A DNA stretch of 64,000 nucleotides from Crotophaga sulcirostris. Its lineage: Eukaryota; Chordata; Aves; Cuculiformes; Crotophagidae. The stretch spans positions 62,001 to 126,000 of the forward strand of contig VYZB01000295.1 of assembly GCA_013397455.1 (NCBI GenBank), in the 5' to 3' direction. A program made the position numbers and the translations under genes. Each line of letters begins with the position of its first letter. The first letter of the stretch is position 1. Positions 23,801 to 35,821 of the stretch are shown here, piece by piece. The notes below the pieces were generated by a model. That model did not search any database. It saw only the letters and a program-made list of their open reading frames with translations, and was not told the origin of the DNA.

Positions 23801-26800
23801 CTCTTTGATCAGAGATTGAAGAGAGATGTGCAAGAAAATATTACATGACAGATACAGCTTTCTATTGACAGTTTTATGCTTCCTTTTGGTTTGGACACAA
23901 TTGTCTATGGGACAGGCAGAAGTATATTCACCAGAAAGTTGTAAGATCTTTCTGGAAGGAGTCCTACAGAAATTAAAATGATCTTTCCTTAGAGATTAGA
24001 ACTACTGATTTTTATCATGTGATTCACAAGATTTTTTTTACTCTGAGTAGCTCTGCAAAGGGAAAAAGGAGAACAATTAAAAATGCTTTGAGATCTGAGT
24101 TAGAAATGAAAGAAGTGGAATACTTTTCTTTGTGATTATGATACATGATAAGAATTAGCTGCACATTTGTCATTCTTTTGAAAAAATGGTTTCCTGGTTG
24201 TGCCCTGTGCAAGGGCAAGAGGCAGTGGGCACAAACTGAAACACAAGGTGCCATCTGAACACCAGGAACCACTTTTCCACTGTGATGGTGACCAAGCACT
24301 GGCAGCGTACTTGTCTGTAAGGTTGAAGAGGCTAAGCAGCAAAAGCAGCAAGCTGGAAGAATACTTGTTTTCTCTTCTGTTTTTCAATTTGCTGGCAAAC
24401 TATTTTACTTTAAGCCAACTAATTTATGCATGTATCTCAAGATGGGAGGGAAACTCATAGATCTGGGAGGGGATTCTGAGAGGTGGAATGGTTGTGCAGT
24501 GGGTAGATGAAGGTAGAAAATAATTTTTGAACGCAGAAGAGTATTGAAGACAGGGAAAATGGTGAAAAATTAAGAAAGCAGCAGGAATGTGTGGCTTTCC
24601 TCCTGAGCTGGTGGTTGAAGAAGGTGAAGGGCAGGGGAAGGCAAGGACTGGTCAGAGATTGATCACAAAGCTAAATTTCAAGGTTTTGCTTAGTAGCATC
24701 TGTATCTGAGGGCCACCCATAGAGTACTTTTGTCAATGTTGACAGGGGAGCTGGGGAACAGAAAAAAAATCTGCATTGGATCTCAGGACAGACAACACTG
24801 CTAGTCTTATGGTGCCTGGGGTACACAGACTTCTTCCTTTCTCCATCTTCCATTTTTACTTCTTTTCAAAGTGCTGTTGACCTAAAACCGTATGCCTATG
24901 AGCTATACCAGCTGTTACCTCAAGTACATGGAAGCTGCCAAAAGACTGATAAAATGTTATCTCTGGCTCCTAGACTGATTCTTTATAGTGCTTGAGAGAA
25001 CTTGCTCTACAGTTATTTCAGTAATAAGAAAGAGAAAAGGATGCAATTATTAAAAATAAATAACAAATCTTGACACTTTAGTCACTCAAGTCTGCCACAG
25101 GAAATCAAGGATAGCTTTTGATATACTCATAGTTGTGAAATCGAGCAACTTCAAAGTAGTTCTGCCTGCCTTGTGGAAATTCAGCACTGATCACAAAGTG
25201 GGGTTAGGAGTTTCATGCTTCCTTCCTTAAAAAGTATGTTAGTATGGATGTGGGTGGCTTGAATGAACCCTATAGATTTTCTGCTGAGGTGATAGACACT
25301 TGCAGAATGGCAGTCTGTGCATTCAATTTAAAATTATTTATTTCCAGAGAAAACAGGACTGTCCTTTTTTAGCTGTACGTGATTTTAAGAGGCACAGGTG
25401 AGTGCTTATATTTACTTCAGAAACACTGAGCTTTTCTAGCACAGTTGTGCTGTTGTAGGCATCTGAGCTACCTATTTCTAGTGCTTGCTCATGGATTTGA
25501 CATGAGCTTTTGTTTACAATGCAGACATAGAGAGAGTTGACAGTTAACAGGAAAAGGCAGGCACGAGATGAAATTTGAATAATGAAGGGATGGAGACTTT
25601 ATCCTAGGGTGACTTTATTGAGTACAATGAGTGCAGTCACAACAGGCTCTGCCTTGTTTAACCTGTGGTCAGATGTCTCAGGTTTATTTACAGTAACCAC
25701 CTCACTTCCACATAACTGACTCACCCAGAATGAGAACTTAGTGAGACATAGGACAGTTCAGTCACACAAAAAGAAAAGAATCACCTTGGAGAAACTACAG
25801 AAATGCTGCAGCTTGCTAATCAAAGGTGAGACTTTTCTCTAAAACTGTGATTTGTGGAGAATTTGTATAATCTTAAGAAAGAAAAACACCATTGTGTGCA
25901 ACCAATAGTGAGATTTTCAGCCCCCTCCCCCCCCAGTTTAATTTTATTTTTAAGAATGAGTTAGCCTTCACTTAAATGCAGACTGGGGAAAGGACAGCCA
26001 CTCTGGATAAATTTAGAACTGTAGCTCTAGAGATTCCTGTGTTGGTCCTGGAAACTGCTGAACTATTTAAGTTTTACATGAGACAGCCTATTCTTAGGGT
26101 TCCACTCCAATACAGAAACAGCATGCTATGCTGAGGATTGTGTAAAACTGCCACACTCCTTAATACAGATTAAATTGAGACACCAGTCTACATAGACATG
26201 TCAGAAAAAGGCCAAGTGAATTAGGATAAATGGCAGAATCATAGTTTAAACAGGGATACAAGTGTTGGCACAGACTGTGACAGGAGTTACACTGATTTTG
26301 GAAAATAATTAGTACATTTTCAACATGGATACTAGGAAGCTTTTGTCTACCTTAGCCTATAGAAAGGGAACAGATAAACAAACAAAACTCACCACCACTG
26401 ATGTATAATTTGAGTTGGAGTTTCCTTTCTGTCAAAGAAGTGGAGAAAAGCAGATGAAATTCCAAAAAGTTGGGACGGGGACAGGAAATTCCCAGATGTC
26501 CCCCCTTCAAAGGAGGGGAGTCACCCCTCCTCTATTTGGTCTTCACGCACTCCACTGAGGGTTTTTAAATCTTTCACCTCTCTAATTTTGTTTTCTTCCT
26601 AAACAGAATATAAAATACCCAGAGGTAACTTTCTCCCTGGATACTTGTGTTTAAAAAAGGAATGGTACAGCTGACAGCAATATTTTAACATTTATAAAGC
26701 TCTTTTTTTTTGTCTGTTAGTAGTGAAAATCTAGATCACATAGTTAGTAAATGAACAGCCCAGAGGATGCACATATATCTCTGGGGCTTTTTTGGTTTAT

Positions 26801-28900
26801 CTTTTTAATAAGGACAGAAAGCCCACATTTAAAAGATGGGAAAGTAAATAAGATCTGATTAGAATACTTGATGCAGACAGTATCTTCCACAGCATTTATT
26901 TCAAGAGATCACAGAAAATAGCTCTAGGAAGTTCCTCTGCTTTCTTTATTATTTTATTATTTTACAATGTTAGTTCTCTCTGGAACTAGTTTTACTCGGT
27001 CTGGATAGCAGTTGTGCAAACAGATTCCTCCTGCCCGAACACCAGTTAAGTTGGAAATTGAAGACACACTTTAAATTTATTTTACATATACTCCAAGGAA
27101 TACATATTTCTTGGATTTTATTTATTAAGTAGGAGAAAATACACTGAGGAAAAAAACCAAAGTGATTGCTGCTGATTGCAAGTCCTAAAATTAGCATAAT
27201 TACCAAAGTGAATACATTAGCAGAGACCACCCCATAGGATGCCAGAGCTACAGGGTGAGGAATCTACACAGGGAAGCACCAACTGCAATACTTGTGAGCT
27301 TTCAGAGAATACACTAGTGCATCTGGATGCTTTCAGCTGAAGTATATGAACGACAGAAAAATGCTTCCAGAGATGGATGTTTACACTAGGCTGTAAACCT
27401 TGCTATTACAGACTGGAGTCAGAATGGGAAAGACTTCCAGCACACTTCCTCTATGCATACATGCAAGATAGCAAGTTCAACTCAGAACTTTGTGTCATTC
27501 TTCTAAAAGCATTCACTGATGATGCTTCGATTACTATTTTCCTATTAAAATCTAAGCTTTTGTCTTAATTTTATTGCTGCAGATTTCAAGTTACTGTTTT
27601 TCAATTTATTTGAACTGCAACAGTCCTTAATTTTTTTTCCTGTTTTTTTCTGCTACAACAATATAATCTCATGTGATTGCTTGACAAGTATAAATCCAGT
27701 TGTATTTCATTTAGACCTTACAGCGTGGCATTACATAATTCTTGTATTTACCTCATGCTAAGTATTGATGTACAGTCAAGTTGAGCTGGCTACCTTTTGA
27801 TAAAAGTTTTTCCAGTTCAGAATCATTTCAATAACTGGTTTTAATATCATCTGAAGTAGTTTTTCTCTGTAGTAAACGAAAAGTTACCACAAACTGTTCT
27901 GAAACATAGGCTGATTGTGACTTAGGGCTGTATTACCTGCTGTAGGAAGTAGTTAAATGGCTAGAGTTTACAACAGACTTTTTTTAATGATGTAATTTTG
28001 TTCTTTATAGTCTCTCTAAACACAAGAAGGATTATGTGAGCAATCCCAGAATTTGCACCACTGCTTGATTCCTGTAACGTACAGTAGAAGACTTGGCCAA
28101 AATAGCCAAGTATCCTGAGGTACTGGGTATGGTCTCCAGTTCTCTTATTCTCTTTTATTTAGTGCTGGGGGTGAATAGGGGATGTGTTGTATATTTTATC
28201 TTTTTGCAGATTAGTGATTTATGGGATTGGAAAAAAAGGAACTTTTTGTCTGGAGAAGCTGTTAGTGCTAGCAGGCATTTACAGAAAAATAACCTTTGAC
28301 GCTGTCTTGTTCTATCATAGCTTTTATAAAGAAAGTTAAGTAGGACTTACTTCTCAGAAGCATAGAAAGCAACTTGAATTTAACAACATTACTGAGGTTC
28401 TCAGGAAGGATCTTACAGCAAAGAAGCCTGGCTCAGGAAGGCCAGGCAAGAGAAACTCCGCATTTGACAAAACACCACTCCTGTTTCTCCCTTCCTGACT
28501 TTGTTATCTGTACAAAGAGTAATAACAACCGTGAAACAAATTGTCTTTGTCAGTGCATAAACATTAGAAATAGTGAGGTTCCAGAGAATTCCCAAGATAC
28601 TGTAAGTTTGAAAAAATGACTTGCTAAACAAGCAACAAGATCTTAAAGCAACAAAAAGGGAACAGACTTATGGAGATGACACTGAGCTGATCTTAAACTC
28701 CAGAAATGGTATATTTCATCACCTTGGTGATGATAATTATTACTGTAACTTAAACTCAGTCCATTGAATTATTTATGTTGGAGTTACTGAGTTTGAACAG
28801 AATGATGCAGAATTGATGAGCAAATAAACTACTGAGCCAGCATAATGAACATCACATAGGAAAAAACAGAGCAATAGTGGCGTGATTAAGACAACTATGA
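20841..28900. other. Intergenic AT-rich DNA
   Basis: About 8 kb with no exon, gene or mobile element that I can support. It contains only short homopolymer runs, including a C-rich run near 25.92-25.94 kb. Confidence 0.6.
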
Positions 28901-30650
28901 ATAAAAGGAACAGTGCCGCTCAGTCAGTTCCTTGGAAGCAATCTCTCCACAGCAGGGAGGAAAACCATCTGCAAGGAGATCACCATGCCCCAGGGCACAG
29001 CTGCCAGGGCTCTTAGGAGTGGATGAGATTCAGTGAAACACAGGCTGGGCAGGTTGCAGGACCAAGGAAAAAAGTCAAAGGCTATGGCATTGGGTGGAAA
29101 GGGGGGGGAGCGAGGATGGAAAGACAACCCCAAAAATCATCATAGTGGGATCAGCAGAAGAGGACCAACGTTGTAGACCTCAGTTGGTAAAAACCCTCTC
29201 CTGTGGAGGGCGGGATCTTCTCCAAACCACCTCAAGGCAGGTCAGTTTACTAATGCAGTTTAGGCAACAGGACGGGTAAGAAAAAACTAAGAAAGGTATT
29301 TCTTACTTATTCAAGATCTACATTATGTTTCACAGATGTTTTTTCTCTTTGACTGATAGTCTGCACATCCTTTCAGACTTTCTCCTCATGCCACAGGTAC
29401 TCAAGAATGAGGAACACTTTTAACTTCATAAGTACAGAGTGCTCTGTCCAGCCTTCACCTCCTGCCAACAAGCTGGAGTGCTGTTTACAGCACGCCTGAT
29501 GTCCTCAGCAGGCTCACTGCATGCACGTGCTTTATTAGCCCACTCTGACATTTGCTCCCATTTCCTACTTGTGTATCAGGATGGTTTTCATTATTGTTTC
29601 ATTTTCTAAAGCCCTTAAAAGATGTCAACAGTTCATCTTGCCTGCAGCCTCTGTGAGGCCTGGTGCTCTCACTGCACTTCGGTGCTCAGGTATCCGTTGC
29701 CTTCTTCCAGTTGAATTTTAGTTCCTGATGCCAAAACCCTTACCTTGCTTTGCCCAAAGCCATATCCAGCCTGTACCACTGCCAGTGCCTACAGCCCCGT
29801 GCCAGACTGTATTCTTGAGAACCAGGTGCTAGATCTGTTCCCAGCTCACAGCCCACAGGTGAAAGAGGGGCACGGCAGAGACTTCTCCTTACCCAGTCAT
29901 TTGAGCGTTGCTCTAGACTTGCCGTGTCTGGATCAGCACGTTTTGTGTCACCAGTTCTTCTAGAGCTGTGCTTCCAAGACTGAGACAGGGCAGCTTCTTG
30001 GCCGAATATCCACAGACCCACCTGGTGCCTTAGCCCATACAGCCATCTTCGAGAGGAAATTTCACTGTTTCTAAAAGTGGTGATCAGCGACGCGCAGAGC
30101 CAAACCTTTCAGCTTTCCGGCAGAACTAAAGAAGACAGGTAAGGATGAAGAACCCAAAGCCTGAAATAATCCAGATATGAGCAGCCCACCTGTTCTGCTA
30201 GCGTTTCGTGCCATACCAGGATTTTTCTTGGCATTTGTACTGGTGCTTTTAGCATTACGGATGCTTTCTCTGAGACTTGGCACCTATAGCAGATGTGTGC
30301 TTCCTGTAGATTCACCACTACCATCTTTAAACTTGGAAACACCTCATGTCATTGTCATCTTGGTGGGCTCTCAACTCTGACACCCCTCAAAGGAAGGGGA
30401 GTTAAACAGCCCAGTGTGCAAGTTACTGCAGTCTGGTAACCACAACCAACAGCACCTGCTTCCCATCCTTCTGCCCCTTGCCATTGTGATTGGTGACTCC
30501 TGGGGCCGTGGGTTGAGCAGAGCTGACACAGTGCGTAGGCTGACCCAGGTATTCTCTGGCAGCAGACCAAACACAGCAGAACTTAAAAACAAAAACAAGC
30601 CAATTAACCCTCCTAAAGTGTTCTTTTAGCTCTTGGTCAACCATTGTGAA
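28900..30650. other. GC-richer intergenic block of unknown origin
   Basis: This block is noticeably richer in G+C than its neighbours, and overlapping open frames of 60-93 codons run on both strands (for example reverse 29740-30021, reverse 30109-30342). None shows a domain I recognise. The pattern resembles a decayed insertion (old LINE or retroviral-type element) or a decayed transcribed unit, but nothing is diagnostic. Confidence 0.4.
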
Positions 30651-31224
30651 TGCTAGACGTATACTATGCCTTCTCAGGAAATTCTGGTTACTGTTAAATT
30701 ATTAACTTATTAACTATTATTTATTAAACTAGTTGAGACTAGATGCCTGGCTTTCACATAGCTGATTTCAGTAAGTGATGAATCCGGCCTCCAAGGCGTA
30801 TTACTTGGCATTTGACTGACTGTGCACCAAAAAATTATTAAAATGACAAATGAATAATTTAGCTGAGTATTTCAAGATGAATGTTGCCTTTTTTCCCAGT
30901 CAAAAGACTTAATTTATTGATCAGAGAATTTTGATAAGACATCTCCTCGGGATTTTGTTCAGACTATGAAGTGTGTTAGGACGTATAATAGGAAATAGGA
31001 TTCAACTAGGACCTACCAGAGAATTGTTTACCTGCCTTAAGGTCCAGTAAGGGCTGAGAGCTCAAAATGTTTAACTAGGTCAGCATTACATGTGAAATTA
31101 TAATTGAATGAGATAAGCTACTGTGGTTATTATTTAATACCTTCTCTTCTAACCAATTAGTTTCTTTAAGGAGCTACTAGTTTGGTTTAGAACTTAATTC
31201 CCTGTATTGAAATCCAAAAGTTTT

Positions 31225-31420
31225 CTGTTGACTCATTTGCTCAGCCTGTCCAGTGCGCTCTGAATAGTGGCACAACTCTCTGAGTCTTGTGCTGTCTATC
31301 CACTTGCTGTGTGCACTCTGTCCCATCATCCAGCTCATTAATGACGAAGTGAAGCGGTACTGGTGCTATTATTGACTGCTCGGGTACATAACCAGTGACC
31401 AGACTCCAGATAATCATACG
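31225..31420 (-). mobile_element. Old CR1 LINE fragment (reverse)
   Basis: A diverged reverse-complement CR1 segment, showing CTCATTAATGACGAAGTGAA, then GGTACTGGTGCTATTATTGA and CGGGTACATAACCAGTGACC. These correspond to the reverse-transcriptase part of ORF2 (the LFNIFIND region read backwards). No tail is present. Confidence 0.75.
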
Positions 31421-34378
31421 CAGCTGCTGAGGTGCATACACCTGAAGTTCTAGTTGGAATCCTTTTGTCATGCTTATCTGTATTTGTATGGTATGCCTGC
31501 ATCTTGGAAGTCCTACACTTCCTGCAGAAGACCTGAGGGCAGAATGCACCAGCTGTGCCTCCACGTCCTTTCACCTGCAGAATCCTACATAGGGTGAGTT
31601 ATGAGGCAGTGGAAGACGACAGAAAAGTAACACAGACTACGTATCCTGAACAACTATTTTGGTGTAGACTTAGTTAAATGAAGTCTCATTCTATTAGTGA
31701 TCATCCACGTTACGTAATTCTACTATTGCTGATTCCAGAATGTTTCATCACAGGTGGAATTATTAGTCTGACGTATTACAGCATCTTCAAAAGGACAGGC
31801 AAACAATACTCTCCACCCTGTATCTTGCCAAAAGGAAATGCTTAGGAAAGGATAAAAGTAGGTATTCCTTCAGTATGCTTTCTCAAATTCTGGAAGTCAG
31901 TAGAGTAGGGAGTTTGAGTTCCTCAATTTTTACAGCTATCTAAGGATCTGCCTTCCCTGGAGTTCTGATTCCTATTTGTATTTGCTTACATATTTGGTAT
32001 CCAGCATTTGGTTACTGTGGCAGTAAATTCCAAAGTTAATTACGTACAATGGCAAAAAAATTCCTTTTGATCCAAAACTGCTTTCTGATTTCACTGTAGC
32101 TGGGGCGGAAATTATGAATAATAGTGAACACACATGTTTTCAGATTTGAGGATTACCTATCAGGACAGTTTCTCACTTTGTCATTACTATCGGAGGCCTT
32201 CAAGAGGGTTAATCTGACCAGTCATAGATTCAACTATTTCTACCTTGGACTCAGTGACAAAAGAAATACATAAACTCTGGTAAGTGAAATCTCATGCTTT
32301 TAGATGTTGATGAGCACCTAGATACAAAAGGCATCTTGACAAGCAGTCAAAGCCTTTTTCTTCTGGGAGTAACCCCTGAAAGGCACAAGGCTGACTGGGA
32401 TCAGGGCTATAGCCAAAGGCACTACTATTTTACAATACTTCTTTCTCCAGTGCTACATACTACTAACCTTGAAGGGAGAAATCCTGAAGCTGTTTATCTT
32501 AAACTTAAGTGACTTCACAATGCTGCTGAAACCTAGATCAAACAATAAAATAAAACTACTGCTTTTTAAATTTTAGTACTGTATTTTCATCTGGCAGTAA
32601 ATAACATTTCCCAGCCAGGTTAACTATTCAGATGTTCTTTTGCCTTCAGGGATAATCTATCATGTATCAGGTCTGCAGGCTTATTACATACCTAGGACAA
32701 AACTGGGAGTTCTGAAGAGTTAACACACAGTTCCCATTTCGCAATTGACCAGTGGCAGGTTATGGGTTATTGGACTGTGGGGGAGTCAGCATTATCTAGT
32801 CCTGTCACCATAAGGACAGGAGAGGAAACCTTTGTGTTTTATTAGATGAGCCATTACAGAGTCCCTCTTCTCTCCTGTAAGCATTACAACACGCAGCCGA
32901 TGTTCAAAGGGGAACAAAAGGCACATCAGTGACCCCCCACTAGATGGCAACCCAGGCCGAGGAACAAACCAGGACACGTCATCCATAGAATCAAGAAGAA
33001 AAAGAACATGGAAAATATATTCTACTCCTCTCAACTCTCAATTTCTGTGTGGCTTATGAGGAATCACAATAAGTTCCATTATTTATGCCATGCCTTTTGG
33101 TATTACCAAGTTATCTTTACCCATAGAAATTCCCATCGTTAATGGCAGGAGAAAGATTTGCCATTCTGCCTGTTTCTTTTGCCCTCAAAGCTAACTGCAA
33201 CACTTAATTTGCATACAACACTCAGCTGAGAAATACTGCTGTCAAAGCCACCTGAGACAATTTTTCTATTAAACCTATTTCACCGTATAAAGTATCTTGT
33301 TTTATAATTCACAAGGATTAGTAAAATGAGTCTAACGAAGTACTGCTTATAAGACACAAATTGCCTACTAGACAGTTGCCCCTCTGTTTAAGTACAGCTT
33401 AAAATAATTTCTTAGTTTAAGCATCCCTTATTTTCTCTAAATCTGCCACTTTATTTTTTAGTCACCATTGATTCTGTCTGTTCTTCCGTGGATGACTGGA
33501 TATTACATGATCTTCAAGTAATTGAGTGAATAGTGAAAAGATGAATACTTTTCCATATACTGTTTTTGTATTCACATATTTCACAAATGCAATCACATAC
33601 CATTAATAACTACATTTAGCTTTTATTAAGCATGACCGCACAACAGAAGAGACAAATACCTTTTATTTAACTTCTGCATTTTATTCTGCAACCACTGACC
33701 TCATTTTTAAGACTAAAAATCTCACAGATGAAAATAAGAGGAAAGGATGAAACAAAAGTGCCATATATCAGTAATTCAAAAGCATTCTTCTGCCACATAG
33801 AAAAATAAATCATATTATATCTTGCTGTATGAAAAAATCAATAAAAAATATATCCAACATATGGAGTTGTATTTTGGAGCAGAACAGAATCTATATAGTC
33901 AGTTTCCTTTGAACTCTAGCTTTTGGTTAAGAAAAACCCCAAACACCTTTGTTGTATAGCTTTTTTACAAACTAACGTTAAAGAAATAGAGCAATTCAAC
34001 TTGCAGTTAAAATCAAAAAAATCATGCCCCATGGCTTATGAGCTTTTAGACAGAAAATTAACAACTAAACCGAGACTTGCTTTGTCTTTCATGTACCTTG
34101 TCATAAATCTGCTCAGAAGCATTAGTAAAATGAAAACTCCATCCTGCCTGAAGTCAGTTGGTTTTATGAATACACTCTACTGGCTCTAGGATCAGCAAAC
34201 CATAGCTTTTTAAACAAGCATGAACATATTTCAAACTTTACTTTAGTAAACTTACAATAACCTTATGGAACAGTCATGCAAAACAGACATCCAAGAGTTA
34301 TCTAGAAGCCAAAAGTAACTTTTAGACTAGTTGTAATACCTCTTCCCTGTGAATGACTTCTAGAAGTACTTAAACATC
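31421..34378. other. Intergenic DNA downstream of the TDRD9 locus
   Basis: AT-rich. It should contain the TDRD9 3' UTR next to 34,379. Reverse-strand AATAAA hexamers occur at about 33.66-33.69 kb, but nothing shows which one, if any, is used. No other feature was recognised. Confidence 0.5.
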
Positions 34379-34471
34379 TTACTTAAACAGAACAAGCTTA
34401 TGTAGCTGATAAAGATCATTTTCTCTTCCACAATTGCCCTCAGGCGGGTCAATGATATCTCGAGAATCCAC
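34379..34471 (-). pseudogene. TDRD9: TDRD9 terminal exon with stop codon
   Basis: A 93-base terminal exon, acceptor CTTCTGATTAG, phase 0. It encodes VDSRDIIDPPEGNCGRENDL, then YQLHKLVLFK and TAA at 34379-34381. The LYQLHKLV ending matches the human C-terminus (LYQLHKLVVLGT), so the original stop position is kept to within about two codons. Confidence 0.93.
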
Positions 34472-35748
34472 CTAATCAGAAGAAGCAAGATGAAAGTCAG
34501 AATGCATTCTCAATAATGTTTTCCTATATAACATAGTTAATGAAGAGTTTGGCAAGTTTTAAATCATAAAGACATTTCAGTTCCATGCCACACATTTCAG
34601 CTTGGGAGCCAGTACCATAAAATGCTGCATCTCATGGTTTGCCTGAGTCAGAATACTATTCCACAATGGATTCCAAAGCATTACAGGTAGTATTTTATGT
34701 GATGATGTAAGGAAGATTTCCTGAGATTCTTCAGATTTCAGATGTAGTGGGGAAAATCCTGACCCAAGGCCTATCCATTAACTTGTTGCAACAAGCTGAG
34801 CACCAACATAACTAACTAGGAGATTACCTTCATAATACCAACTGCAACTGAAATATGAAAATAGAAACACACGGGCTTAAGGCAGTGTATCATGACATAC
34901 ATTAACCCCTCAGTGACTCCCTACTAGAAATATGTGCCCTTGGTGCTCATACATTGCTGTCAATCTTTGCAAGAAGAGAGACCTAAGCCCCTCATTTATG
35001 TGCCTTGTGCTGGGAGAGGCACAGGGAGGGAGTGTGTAGAAACCTTACTGTTGCACTCAGTAATTCCTCACCCCCTTTTAATTAAGAAAATGCATTTCTT
35101 CGTGAGGAAATCTAGTGGCCTGCAGAGGCCTTGAAAGAAAGAAATGTAAGATTTCTAAGAGAGTAGGAAGTTAAGGCTTCTCATCTTTATGAAACCCTCT
35201 TGGACATCAAGCAAGCTAACCTTCTATCTGATCTCACCACATTCATTCTAAAGCAAGTTGTACTTCTCTCTGCTCAAAAGAGAGAAGCCACCTGAGAGCA
35301 CAGCAACCCGAAAGAGAACAAAAATGCACTGCATTCAGATAAATCCTAAACAAAGAAAACGTATCAGTGTTTATCTTCTAGGCCACGGCTGTTTAACAGA
35401 AAGAATAATACAAAATTTAAGTTTCAACAAGTCTAAGTTGCTTTTACAGTCTCTCTCAACTTAAAAATCATGAAGTGCTCTGTTTGAAAAAGCTAAGTAT
35501 TTCTGTACACAAAATTTAAAAAAAACCCCAAACACTCAAAGACTCTACAAAAATAGGATACTGAGAGTGATATATATACAACATATACCTTAAATTTGAC
35601 TCTGCAGTGTTTCCATTATCTTTTAAGTTCGATACTCAAAAAAGACATCCTTCCAAAGGAAGCTCCTTTTCACCACTCAAAGTGCCACAGTACAGTTAGT
35701 TAACTACTCTTTTTAAGGTAAAACAAATACATGTATTTATAACCCTAC

Positions 35749-35821
35749 CTGATTCCATGCGTATGGCTTCTCATACCCTGTAGGAATGATTTTATGTTGA
35801 GGTTTTGATTTGCAGATTGAA
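35749..35821 (-). pseudogene. TDRD9: TDRD9 C-terminal exon C
   Basis: A 73-base open exon, acceptor GTAATTTCAG and donor CAG|GTAGGG. It encodes SICKSKPQHKIIPTGYEKPY, then AWNQ, matching human FCQSKPREKIVPKWHEKPYEWNQ. Confidence 0.92.

Noticed and set aside
29740..30342. Possible retroviral or LINE ORF1 remnant
   Set aside because: I could not find a diagnostic motif (zinc knuckle, protease, polymerase or LTR ends). It is left as an unassigned GC-richer block.
33662..33685. Reverse-strand AATAAA hexamers as TDRD9 polyadenylation signals
   Set aside because: Such hexamers are frequent in AT-rich DNA. They lie about 700 bases past the stop, with no further evidence to choose one.
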